Assembly: GCF_036370855.1 (NCBI RefSeq)
Contig: NC_088100.1
Span: forward strand, 108,978,387 to 109,042,386
DNA from: Dromaius novaehollandiae
Taxonomy: Eukaryota > Chordata > Aves > Casuariiformes > Dromaiidae
Direction of reading: 5' to 3'
DNA: 64,000 nt
Part shown: positions 38,101 through 50,165 of the stretch, in pieces
How positions within the stretch are numbered: the stretch's first letter is position 1
Layout of the letters: the number at the start of each line of letters is the position of its first letter
Notes under the pieces: generated by a model
What the model was told of the DNA's origin: nothing
Seen by the model: the letters and a program-made list of their open reading frames with translations, nothing else
The model's database searches: none
Translations under genes and position numbers: made by a program

Positions 38101-39639
38101 TGGATGGAGGCTTCTGGGAACAAGATATAGCTATATCTTTTTTTCATTTCACCTGTCATTCACTGTATATAATCACTGAAGTTGTGTTGTGCACTAGTGA
38201 TACTGCTGACTTGATTTATGAATGATACGATAAACACTGTAGCTTAAAAAACTAGCTATGGACATAAGCAAAATATGAGGATAGATGGAAGTTATGGCAA
38301 AAGTAAAGGCTTGGCAATAAACAGGCATGGGAAGAGAAGATAGGAACCGTGGCATAGGATAGCAAAAAGACCCTTTCTGTCTGTTTGAGTTCTCCCTCAA
38401 AATGAATGCAAGGCACACTTCTTGTCAGTGATGTACACTGGAAGTGGAGAATTAATCATATTGGGCCAAGAAGCTGTGCTGGTGGAAGAGAACATATAAC
38501 TAATTATTTATATCCATGGAAACTGATCTTAGACACCACAGCTCTTCTGACAGCTGCTGCAGAATCTTTCTGTTACTTGAAAAGAAAGTGTCTTTTACTA
38601 AATGTTGCTGTTAGATATCAAAATTCAGGCATCAACATTAGGTTTAAATTAGCTCTGGAATAGTCAAGTAGTTAGCATTAAACAATCAAATTAGTGGTGT
38701 GAATGAGAAGTCTCCGGCAGCTGAGTATTGTACATTTAGGGTAATTTGTTTAGTCTGTTTTGTTACTTTCTTTATGCAGTTGTAAGTGCTCAAGATGAGC
38801 AAAATAAAGTGAGGAGGGAGGGAGACTGCAAGAATTACATTGAGCTAATTCAGTACTTGGAGCTAATTTAAACTGATGAACAAAATTCATGACATTTCAG
38901 GCTTTAGATGAAAAGCTTGTGAGCAGCTAATATCTGGATATGTAACTCATCTTTTATGTTTTAAACTGAAAGAAAGCAAGGCAGATTTTGAAATCCCTTT
39001 GTTTTTTAAAAAAGAAAAGTACTCCTTTAGAGCCTTTATTACTTTCACCTGCATCCCTATCAGTTTCTCCCACTGGCTTTTCCCTTTGAGCATGAGGACC
39101 TTGCAAGCAGCACAGGCTGTTTCTCAAGCATGTTTCACAGCTCGCTCTCTCCATTTTGGAGAAATGAGCAAAATTGGTGGGTTCAGTTCTTCTGAGTTAT
39201 GCACCTTGTAAAGATTGCCTTCTGGGTTTAACTTAGTCCTGACAAAGGCAAAATAAAGGACAGCGGTTTTCTGCACCTGTGTCTCACCTGGGAATGTCCC
39301 TATGGCTGTGACTATATTGCTAAATAAAAGAGGACCAGACAACAATTCTTGTCCTTAAGGCTGAATGGTACTGACTGGCTTATGTTGACACTGCTTGGAG
39401 CTTTCTGCCTGGGTAGCAAACTCTGGAGAGTTGGTGCATTTTAAAACAGAACTAAAAATGAACTAACAATGAAGCAATGTCAATAGTCAAAGGTCTGATA
39501 CTGAAATTTGCTCTGTGGCCTTCTTTTATTTAGCAGCACGGATATACCTTAGGAGTTCATGAGCCCTTGCTAGAGCGTGTATGACTCAGGGACCTTAAAG
39601 GGCTATGCTTCCTGCTCTGCATCTTGGCATAGCCTAAAT
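35106..39639. other. non-coding DNA, no gene seen
   Basis: AT-rich unique sequence. No exon recognised. Small opposed frames at 38954-39345 overlap on both strands and look like chance. The stretch at about 36280-36400 (AATTTAATTTGAAAG...ATTAATTTTAATCTGCAC) has a conserved-element look but no proof. Confidence 0.5.
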
Positions 39640-39705
39640 AGCAGGAGAACTTGTACCTGTCATTTGTCCAAGGTCAAACTGTTAATGAGCTGTGCAGGGA
39701 TAAAC
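39640..39705 (-). repeat. short MIR-like remnant
   Basis: 'catttgtccaaggtcaaactgttaatgagctgtgcagggat' parallels the reverse-complement MIR block 'acttgcccaaggtcacacagctagtaagtggcagagccggga'. It is short, so a chance match is possible. Confidence 0.35.
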
Positions 39706-42700
39706 AGTGCTTGTCAAAAGGATATTTTTTAATAGTAAATATTTTGAGATTTTGGAAAATGTTATTTTCCTTTTGTTGAATGAAACCAAACCTGTCCCTG
39801 GCATGATGGTAGCTGTATAGGGATCTTTGTAGGTCATCATTTAGCTGTGAGGAGCCTGTACTCTGACACACAGGTCATGATGAGGGCCATTTAGGGTCGC
39901 TTGGAAGTTGAAGGAAACAGTGTCTTTAATGCTAATTGATGTGTCCTATATATAAGATCCCAGTGACTAACCAAAGCACCATGACTAAAATAGCCTTATA
40001 ACCCCAAGCAAAATGAGGCACATTTAGCAGTTTTGGTCTTCACAGAAAGTAGAATTTCTGGGATTGTTGGATCCCAGATAAGGGAACATTTAGTACAGTG
40101 CATGATTTGTGTTAACTTAGTTACCATCTATATCTTTATGCGTCATGCTATTCATCCCCAGTGACTAAGCAGCATCATTTTGAGATTTTCTTCTTTGATT
40201 TATAAATACAGTGTATAAATATTAATATGCTGAAAAGAAGGTTAACAAGTGAACTACTGATGCCTAAAATCTCTTATGTGAGAGGGAGATACCTGACACT
40301 GGAATTTTCTTTATGAAACAAACACATGCAGAGATAACTAGATGAGAAAAAGCAGAAAAGGCTGTATTCTCCACTGGGCAAAGTCTATAAATGGAACTGG
40401 ATACTATTTGACAGATAAATATGCTAGTTCATTTGTGAACTATTTGATTCAATATGGAAATGACTTGATGACTTTCTATCACATTTTTTCTTCTGTGGCT
40501 CAGCCAGACCATATGAATTGGTCCCTGCTGTCCTTAAGGTCTAGAAAGAAAATGTTGTTGTCATTAAGCCAGTGAGAGAGTTGCTGACAGTTTCAGTATA
40601 GCCAGAAATGTGCCATATGAGTGTGTGATAACATATATGTGAACATTGTATAAATGTCTTAGATTGATGGAAGGTCACTTTTACAGTTCTCTGGAAGTTT
40701 AAGATTTTTAAACTTTGCTGTCTTTTCTAGAAAGTTTTGTAAGTGTTTCTAATACATTTCCTCCCTACGACTACAGAAGTGGCTTGGTTGCTTTTGTCAA
40801 AAGACAAAAATAAACACAGCATTAAATAGCTGTGTTTTTGGAAAATATTCTTCATATTGAATTTTTCTCTAGAATGCTGAGTTCTTGAGGCAAAGAAACA
40901 GAATGAGAGGAAAAGAAAAGGGTGCGTACTTGCAAAAGGAAGTGAAATATAATACACAGTGGGAAACACAAACTGTACTACAAACATATGACACCCGCTG
41001 AAATGTTCTTACAATTTATGCTGGAAAAAAGAATGTTGATGTAGAGAATTTGAGTGTCAGAAACAAAATGTTTTAAAGAACATCTCTTGCAAGCGTTGGC
41101 ATTGTCATCTTTGATCATTGTGAAGCTTTATATGTGTTTGGACTGCAATATGTTAGCATGACGCTTTATGGTTTGTAGATCCTGTTTGCATCAGAAACCA
41201 CTTCAGGAGACAGAACTGATGTGTCTGAGGGAGAGAAAATGAAGAATGTTGATCTTACTATTTATTCTTGAGCCCAGTGCAGTGAGCATTTTATAAATTG
41301 CTTTATAAGTAGCTAATTCTGAATGTCTTTTAGAAAGGTGTAGCTGGATTTTGTCTGTTTAGTTCTTTCTCTGGGCTTCAATAATGCGTATGTATAGTGA
41401 GAAGACACAGAAATGTATGGAAAAAATGTATAGAGCCTACTACCTTTTCACTGTTAAATACACAGCATAGTGGAAGTTGCGGTATTTGTAAGCTAGGATG
41501 AGGAAAGGAAGCAGTCTCTTCTGGGGTTCTCAATCACAGTAAAATGGGCTGGTACAGTGAGACTAGCAGGGGGCAATGAGACAGATGAGTGGTCTGTGCT
41601 GTGAGGGAGCCTGCCAGAGAAGATTGTGGGAAAGGGTAGCAAGGCGGTGAGTGTTTTCTACAGGGAGGGAAAAAAAAAAAACAAGCATGGGGAGTCTTTT
41701 AAACAGCTCGCTGTATGATTGAGAAATGTTTTGTGCTGTTATAAGTGCTTTTTGTGTCTTAGAAACTGAAATATCTTTTTAGGTACATGGCAGCAGCCTC
41801 CACCACTATTGTCCCATCAGGGTGTTTCAAACACATGCAAATGGGGTCAGAATTTGCTAGTTGAAGGTTGATGAAATTACGGCCTATTTGAGGCTTATTG
41901 TTTCTTCATAGATCTACCTCTATTCTACTTCCCTGCTCTGCTGGCAGAGATGGAGGAACAGCCCGTTACCATGTAAAATTCAGATTAAACCCAGCAACAT
42001 TCAGAAGAGAACTGGGACTATCAAATAACCAACTTCCGCAGCATGGATGCCTGTTGTTCTACTCACCATGATTTACACTTTGCCAAAGTAGTTTTTTGGA
42101 GAGAGCAGTTTATAAATGAAATAATGAACTTCTGGGCTAACAGTGTTACTGTGATAAGATGTGAACAGCTAGACCTCAAGTTGCCGGGGGTGGTTTGCCC
42201 TGGTATTTAATTTCTTATGCCTGCTAATCAAACACTTATTCATCACCTTTGGTAGTAGATCAAGTTTACCCAGTTCTTTTTGGTGTTTTATGTTTGAAAG
42301 CATAGATGCTGTCAAAGATACATTGGGAGATTCCAAATATTCTCTTATTCAGGTGCTTGGAGCTACAGGACATATCAATCACTAGGCTGCCAGTAAAGGC
42401 AGAAGGCATTTATGATTAAGGTTGAGGTTTTGGTTTTTGGGCTTTTTTTTTTGGCACATTAGGAGAGGAAGAACACTTAGTGTCACACCTAAGTAGGCAG
42501 TTAGACTGAATGATACTGCCCTTTGACTTTTTGTTGGGTGATAACATAATCATCAAAAATTCACTTGGAAAAAAGTTAGAAATTTTGTGAGAGGGTGAAC
42601 TTTTATCAGATCACAGAGGATTGTGTGGCCAAGCTGGGACTTCTTCCTCCAGCTGATTGCATGCTAGTTGACTAAAATGCTATGCTAGAATGGTCAGTGC

Positions 42701-45119
42701 TTCTGCAGGCTGAAAAGGTGAGCCAGCAGGTGGTTACATTTGGGCATGAGCAGAAAAGATTGATAATTGCTTACCAAGTATCACTGAATTACAAAGGTTT
42801 GAGGGAAGATGCTGGTCTGGCCAGGGAGAGGACACACTGTTGTGTGGCAGCAGGAAGAGAATGGCATCCACTCTGGTGTCAGATCAATTGCTACTATATC
42901 TTAAGGCACTTATTATATAGAAGGGCTTGGTTACCTAGTGTTTCAAAAATAGAATAGGTATTTGAGGCTGCTTAATATATTTAACAGTAAGGAGGCCACT
43001 GCTCATACCACTTATCTTGACCCTTGTAAGAGTGCAGGGCAGCGAGGCCTTAGCACAGCTCTGGAACCGGTCTGAAGCAGGATGAAGAAATGACAACAGT
43101 ACAGTTGCAAATGATTACAATGGGAATAATTACCTTCTCCTGCATGATACATTGCCAAGTAGTTCCCAGATGAGTTAATAATGTTATGGTCTAGTTAGAG
43201 AATGTCTCTTACATTTTGTCTATCCTACTGAGTAGACAAGATAATAGGATTTGTTGGTGCTGTAGGGCTGGTGGAAAGGGTGAAAAATAATTCATCCATT
43301 TCATAAATTTTTGGAGCCATATCCAGTGATCAAAAATTGCAATGTTAACATAGCAGATGGCATGACTTCTTGAAAGCCCGGTTTTGACGCATTTTTGGCA
43401 CAAGTGTGTTTCTAGTTGAGAAATTTTGAAGCTCTTGAAGCATTAGAGCTGTCAGCTGGACTAAATGACTGTTTAATATTTTTACAGAATAGTGCTTTAT
43501 CACAGAAATGCCTTTGCCTCCCTCTGCTTAATGATAGGCACGTTGTGTTTCTGTAATAGTTTGCTCATATTGCACACTATTTCATAATTTTCATAGTTGA
43601 GTTTTGGTTGAAAATTAGGTGACGTACTCTGTGTCAAGGGCTGAGGATTTGCTATCTTAAAATGGTCTTTCCCGCAGCGTTGGTAGAGGCTATCAATACA
43701 GGGGAATGTTCATAGTCAGATCTTGGAGACTCTGGAAAATAAATCCAGGATATCTAGCTTTTAAGAATAAAATTTAGAGGAAGAGTTTGAAGATAGGATA
43801 TAGTCTGTATGTCTGACTGTTTTATTAAGGATTTAAAAATAAAATTTTGAACCAATGAAATGCTTTGAACCACGGGTTCAAGGTTTGAACAAACTGAGAA
43901 TTCTGTTCAGCACAGTCTAGTTAAGCACTGACACACACATTGATGAAATTAATAAAAATGTTATGAAACCTTTAAAATACTTTTTATCTGGTGAGTCTTT
44001 TTTAGCAACTGAGCTGCATTATATCAATGAAAGCCATATAAACATGTTGATGATGGTCTGTTAGAGATGTTAGGTAAATTTTCTGCATAACCGAATTTTC
44101 AATGGGAAAAATAAATGTTTTGTTTCAGTTTGTTTTATTTTGCCAAAAATATCCTTTTCTACCAGGAAAAGAAAATCAAATATTTAATTTTGTGTTAGTT
44201 CAGTTGAAAAGAAATAGCTCTATTTGTTTAGTTAATTTGAGAGGGTTTGTCTGGGGTCACTTCAACATTAAACTACATATTCCTGTGTTGCCACAGTATA
44301 TTATGGGAATTATATTTCAGATGCCTTGTTCTCCTGCTGTGCAAGGCTCCTTCTTAGATATCTCATAATGTTTCAAAATCTCCAGTCTGACCAGTTCTAC
44401 CAACTAGAAATCCCATGGTTTTTATGTGTATTATTACAGATAACATTTTAAGTCCAATTATTTTAAAAAATATATAAATACAAGAAAAAATGTTTGCAGT
44501 TTTACCAATTCTCAGTGTTTCCAGAGAAGCCCAGGGAAACACCTGCGAAAGGCCAAAGACTGGAATTTCTTAGAGAAGGAATTGTGAAAACTGGCATTAG
44601 TGTTTTTTTCCTTTGCCAATAACATTAAAGAATAAAGGATCCGTGGTTAGGCCTCCAGCCAGAAAAGCCCTTAAACACATGTTTAACTTCAAATATATGA
44701 ATAGTCTAATCAAAGTCAAAACATTAATTTTTTATTCTCAAAATATGTGGGTTTTTATAATTGGCAGTTGCAGAACAGACTGATGAATTAGAAGCAGATT
44801 TAGAATTTAATAAAAACTCTTACTTCCCCCATTCAAATGAATAGATTTTGTTAGAGTTTCATAAAGTCTGAAAATGTTGGCTAGATCCTGCATGGGTGAG
44901 ACATCTCTTTGTTGAAATTAAACCAGAAAACCTGGTCCCAAGTCTGTTTATGTAAATATCTTTCCTGTCTAAACAGCTGTCCTATCTAGGGTTTTTTTCC
45001 TTCCTGCTTCTGTCTTGTAACGGAAGATCTGTATAATGTATCTGTTTAGTTTTGCATGGACAATACTCAGGGATGTAAAAAACAAACTGTATTTTTAAAT
45101 GCTCTTTGAATCTCTGATT
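39706..45119. other. non-coding DNA, no gene seen
   Basis: AT-rich unique sequence with an A12 run near 41676-41689 and a T run near 42446. Frames of up to 91 codons lack any recognisable domain. Confidence 0.5.
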
Positions 45120-45780
45120 TAGGCGCCTCTCTGCCTCTTTGGTTATCTCCGGCCTCCTTTAGTTACCGTCATGTTCCAAATTGCTGCTAAGCTGGCACCT
45201 AAGGCTACGAAGTCCCCTATCTCTGGTGACCTCCTGCCCAGCAGGTTTCTGGTTAGACTTGATCTAGTCTTCAGGCTTCCAAAATAAGATTAAGCCCTTT
45301 GTAAATCCATGTACAGTATCCTTGTCCAAAGTAGCTGTGATTTGAAATAAGATCTCACATATGCTGGGTGAATGATGTAACCAGTCAGCTGATGGTTATT
45401 CTGGTTTTTTTCCCCCCAGTTTCTATCTTTTCTTAGCTTTTCAGATGGGCTAGGTAAATTGATGCGAGTGGTCTAAGCGGCTGACTTGGTATATGCACCT
45501 AACTTGAGGAGCGTGCTCCTAGCAGAGAGCACTGAGCAAGCCTGTCACATGCCATGTCAGGCTCTCCCTGCCACCTAAGCTGTCTCAGCATCTCCCTGCT
45601 GGATGGGTTATGCAGGTTCCCAGCTGGATGCTGAGAATCCTGTTCTTAGTGACATCTGTCTTCCTGTGCAATATCTAGAGGACTTGGGCACCCATTTGGG
45701 AGCTGAGGGTACCTTAGGTAATGGGATGCCTAGGTATTAGGTGTTGCACGCCCAGATAAAGAGCAAGTTTTTCATGATGG
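45120..45780. other. GC-richer block, probably decayed interspersed repeat
   Basis: The composition rises clearly above the AT-rich flanks. Several words such as 'ggcacctaaggc', 'atgcacctaacttgagg' and 'gggagctgagggtaccttagg...atgcctaggtattaggtg' recall an old amniote repeat rich in GGCACCTAA / TTAGGTGCC motifs. No open frame of note. Family name not known to me. Confidence 0.35.
45690..45760. repeat. possible ancient amniote repeat (GGTGCCTAA type)
   Basis: 'ttgggagctgagggtaccttaggtaatgggatgcctaggtattaggtgttgc' resembles the 'gggagttaggtgcctaaatacc' motif of a widespread old reptile/amniote repeat. The match is from memory and diverged. Confidence 0.3.
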
Positions 45781-48443
45781 TGGACCGGTCAAGACTTTGT
45801 AAGTGGGTATGTAACATTGCAAAATTAAATAAATCATTTGGATTTTCAAAATTGATGAATTCATTTCTGTTGACTTTCCTAGTTTGTATTCAGTTGTAAG
45901 AGAGGAAAGGTGTTGTGGTTATGCAAGTGTTAGAAAACAGTTTGATATAGATAGGTACGTAAGATGCTTTTTCTCACTAGGAGTTTTTCAAGAGCTTTCT
46001 CCCCACCCCAGTTTCTGAGAGGCCTGTTTCTCCTGCAGTTTCCTTCCTTCTCTTGCCTCCTGCCGCCTCCTGTAAGCTTCAAGAGGTCCAGTTTCATGGC
46101 TGCTCTGAGTGCTGCAAGGTGCACAGTGGACTCATTTGTTCTCCTTCCCAGGTCTCACTGTTGATGGCTAGTTTCTGTTTTCTCTTTGGTCCTGCTGTTT
46201 AAAAAATTCTGGCCTAGCAGGTCCCCTCTTCTAGTCACTCCACACTGGGGCTCGGCATTTGTATGTACCCCAGGATGCCCTATATGCTCCCACCAGCAGG
46301 ATGTTCGTCCATCTCACTTGTGTGTGCTTGCTCTTTCATCAGCATTTGGACTGGTTGTACAAAATTGTTGTTCATTAATGCTCTCAGGCACTTCTGCTTT
46401 AACCCAAGACATCTTAGTTAACAAAAAGAGGAAAAAGCCATGGAAGGAGAAATATCGAATGGGATTAGCATTGTTAAAATTCTATTACAACTCCTACTGA
46501 AAAGCAGTTCCAAGTTCTCAAATGCTATTGATGTGCTCTAGGAGCACACTCAAGTTGGTCAATTTAGATTTGGAGGATTTTAACAGTCTGTACTGTTGGA
46601 AGAAGGGAGAAAAATCAGTCGTTGGGAAAACTTGGAAGGATTTAACACTCTGTTGGAAGTATGGCAACTCTCTCTTTCAGATTAGGAGCGGTCCTGTCAG
46701 TGAAACCAACAAAAGAAGAAGCAAGCATACGGACACGTTATCTCCTATTACACTGCAAGAGTGCTTAGAGTCTGCATTTTTTAGGCTTCGGTGTGAAGAA
46801 AACAATTGGGTAGGAGAGTGGCATGCCAAAAACTTTGAGCTTCATTTTTTGGTGTAAGCCAGGTTCAATACACTGTAGCCTGCCTTAGGCTCATTTCCTA
46901 TTATCAATTTCCATGCCTTTGATTTTGGAAGACAAAAAGGCTCTTCTGCAAGCTTTAACGACATGTCTTTTAACGGTATTTGAAGCTGAATCATTCCAGT
47001 AGATGTCACTGTGGGCCCCTGAGTTAGAGTCATTGCATTTTTAGCTCTTATTTGCTTTGGTGTAATACACCTAATATTAACAATGTCCAAACATCTTTGT
47101 AATGACGCTTCTGAATTACAGCCTTCTCTGCGTTGCTAATTTCAGCTCTTTACTGAGACATGAGGACAGATACTTGCCACTTTGACTCTCAACCTTGACA
47201 AAAACTGCAAAGCCTGGAGGCACCGGAGTTGTGATCAGCTGTGGCAGCATGCATAAGGAAGAGCATCTCTGTGGAAAACAGTAGATAGGCATAGGTTGTG
47301 AGCTGTGTTACAGACAGTCCTGGAGGAATGCAAATGGTCTTACTGCTAACGTAAAGAAGCAATGGCTTTACCAAATGTGCCTAGCAGAACCTGGAAGCCT
47401 AATATAGTACTAAAAAGAACCCCAGCAGATTTCAAAATATCTCGTTTCCAGGGATCTTGAAAGGAATTTTTGATTTGATTAATTTATTTGATAGTCTTAC
47501 GCTGAGGATTTTCCTGGGATTTTGCACAGCAGTATAGGACACAGATAGATTTGGCAGTATCTTGTAGACTTTGAGCTTACCCAGATAAGGCAATATATAT
47601 TGTGAGAGAGAACAAAAGGCGGGGGGGGGGTACTGCTAAAAGCAATAGCAGTGGACAAGGCAGAGATCTGCAGAGAAGGAGGAAGGAAGTGAGAAAGGAA
47701 CAGGATGTAGAGAAGCTCTGATGAAATAACAGGACGAGGGAAGCAAAAATGCGTACTAATACTGGAAATGCTAAATGCTGCTTTAAGTGCTAAAAAATAG
47801 TACTGTTTGACATTCAGGACCAGGAGACAAGGTTTTCCTTATTCACTTTTCAGGTGATTTCTTCAGAGTGATACTGTACGTGCATGGCCTGCACCTCTGT
47901 TGCAAAGGAGTTAGTGAGAGGCTTCAGGGGGCCAGCGGTGGTCCTGCCCTCTCCCACTGTTCTGCACCCCTCTTGCCTCAACTCCAGCCTGCCAGGAAAT
48001 TCATGGCTACAAGGCTGAATTCAGAGCAGATCTGCCCTCAGAGAGCTTTCATTTTGGCAAGTGAGCAAATTTGGCATGGTCCCAGCTAGACGTTTTTGTT
48101 TACGGCAAGAGCAGACTTTGAGAGAGGAAAAAAAAAAGAAAAGTTTTCATTCTTACCCTGAGGGCTGTGTTTTGATTTTTTTATCGTAATTTCAAGTGTA
48201 CAGCTTATATTGTTATGAGTGTGGTACTCCACTGCTATCTCTCCATAGTTTTCTTTTAATTATGTTCATTTCAATTAAAAAACAGACTACAATACAAGGA
48301 AATATCTGCATTAATTATTAGGAAGAGAAATCCTCTTCTTGGGTATGATGACTAAGAAAAAGCAAAGGAATTATTCAACTATTTCTTTATCCTGTGGTTC
48401 TGAGCTGAGGAATTACTCTCTGGAAACCTCAGTGTGTGATTTT
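45781..48443. other. non-coding DNA, no gene confirmed
   Basis: Contains a plus-strand frame open from 46165 to 46857 except for one TGA (46498-46500). It also has a G10-type homopolymer near 47621-47630, a purine-rich patch near 47660-47710 and a GC-richer patch at 47870-48100. None has a recognisable domain, a convincing splice structure or an RNA-gene signature. Confidence 0.45.
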
Positions 48444-48485
<42 letters not shown>

Positions 48486-48486
48486 A
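48444..48486. repeat. composite (TA)n(TG)n(TA)n microsatellite
   Basis: TATATATATA is followed by about 13 uninterrupted TG units (48454-48480) and then TATATA. It is probably length-polymorphic between individuals. Confidence 0.95.
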
Positions 48487-50114
48487 GCATTTCTGTGCTT
48501 GCTGATGCCAATGGGAGCAAATTGGGCCAAAACTCAGTCCCTTGTCAAAGCCCTCAGCTTTTCCTTTATCTGTAATAAGATGCTGAATTTCCCCATTCTA
48601 CCCTGATGCTAATGTGGAAGTGGGAGGGCTTCGCATGGTCCTGGAAGAAGCTGTGGCCCTCAGTGGGCTTTTCAGCTCTGAATTCTGTAATAAGTTGGTC
48701 CCAAAAGTGACATTATAAAAGCAGATTTTCTTACTCATGCAAGTTCAAGGAGAGGGAGTTTATTGTTTGGAGGAGTGAGTTTGAAGATTTAAGGCAAAGA
48801 CCTTCAGTCGACATGCATTATCTTTGCAATAATAAGTAGACCCAGACAAAACTCATTACAACTCAAGGAACTAGGCCAAGAGGGAAGCTGAAGTGGTAAG
48901 CATTACGTGAGGATGCCTTTTGTTGCAGACCTGCCCTTGTGGCATGAGATGAAAACCTCTTGATGGCTAATTAGAATATTTTTAGCATATCAGAATAGCA
49001 TTGTACTTTCTACCTTCTGGAGGTTTAAAGCACTGAAAGGAGAAGCAGCAACCCGATAAGCACTCCTAAAAGTCAGTGACCGAGGAAAACTATATTGTAT
49101 ATTTCTCCAGATGCTCTCACAGCTGGCTGTCCAGTCCTTTCATCTAATTGTTAAGATATCACAAAAATTAATATCAAGATACCTGGATGCTGCACTTAAA
49201 ACAGTTCAGATACAGATCGCTTGCATACTCACACATTAATTATGGATGATTTCAGAATTACAAAAGTTTTTTCATGCAGAGGTTTCTTTTCCTGTTGTAG
49301 TTGTTGCTAGGTATGTATTGAGATTCTTCGGGGGAGGGGGGGTCAAAATTGGTATGGTGTATAGCTAAAGAGATAGAGTTTGAGTTTGTAGTGACACATT
49401 CTGGCTTCCAGAAGCGTAAGCCTAGAAGAGACTTATCTTTGCTGGGAAAATTTCTTGCTTCACTAGAGCCTTCCTGGTGGAGACTTGTGTAAAGTTAGGT
49501 GCAGGTTGTGTTTTTGTGTATGTAGTCCTGAGGGTGTTTAAGGTATGGAAGTTGTCAGTGACCTCAGATGAATGGCTAGAGTTAAAGCTGTCTGGCAGTG
49601 AAATTTATGTGTGCAGAGACTGCAGCTGGAACTGAGAGAGTCAGAAAGGTGAAATGATTTCCTGGCTCTTCTTCCTCTACTCCTCTGTCATGGACAGCCC
49701 CGTCATGGTGAGGTTTCACAGCAGCCTTAGCTGAGTTTGAAGAAATCTCTGAAAGCACAGTGTGACTTCTGAATTGGTTATGCTGTGCATGTGCAACTTC
49801 ACTTTTGGCTTTCTCAGCCACTAACTTGTTGTCAGCTCCACCGTGAAATTCAGATCCTTTAGTGGCTCTTTATGATAATTATCACTAAGAATATGAGGAA
49901 GGAAGGCCTGTTGTTTTATCCTTAGCAAGAGTAGGCACTGGATGCTCTTGATGTTTTCTTATACCTTTTAAAAACATTCACAAATTTGATTAAACCCCCT
50001 CACTACGCCTGAGCTAAGCAAAAAAAGGAAACCATCAGGCTTTTGAAATCTCTGGCCTGCTTCTGCACCTTCTAACCCAGCCATTTAGTGAGTGCAATAA
50101 AATATTAACTATTA
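48487..50114. other. non-coding DNA, no gene seen
   Basis: Mixed-composition unique sequence. A G-rich spot (GGGGGAGGGGGGGTC) lies near 49331. No exon recognised. Confidence 0.5.
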
Positions 50115-50165
50115 TGCCAGATTCTCAGCTGATCTAAATCAGCAAAGCTGCACTGACTCTAATGG
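50115..50165. repeat. possible ancient amniote palindromic repeat scrap
   Basis: 'cagattctcagctgatctaaatcagcaaagctgcactgactctaatggag' closely follows the 'gatcctcagctggtgtaaatcagcatagctccattgacttcaatggag' motif, one arm of an old palindromic element common in reptile genomes. The second arm is not evident. Confidence 0.45.
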
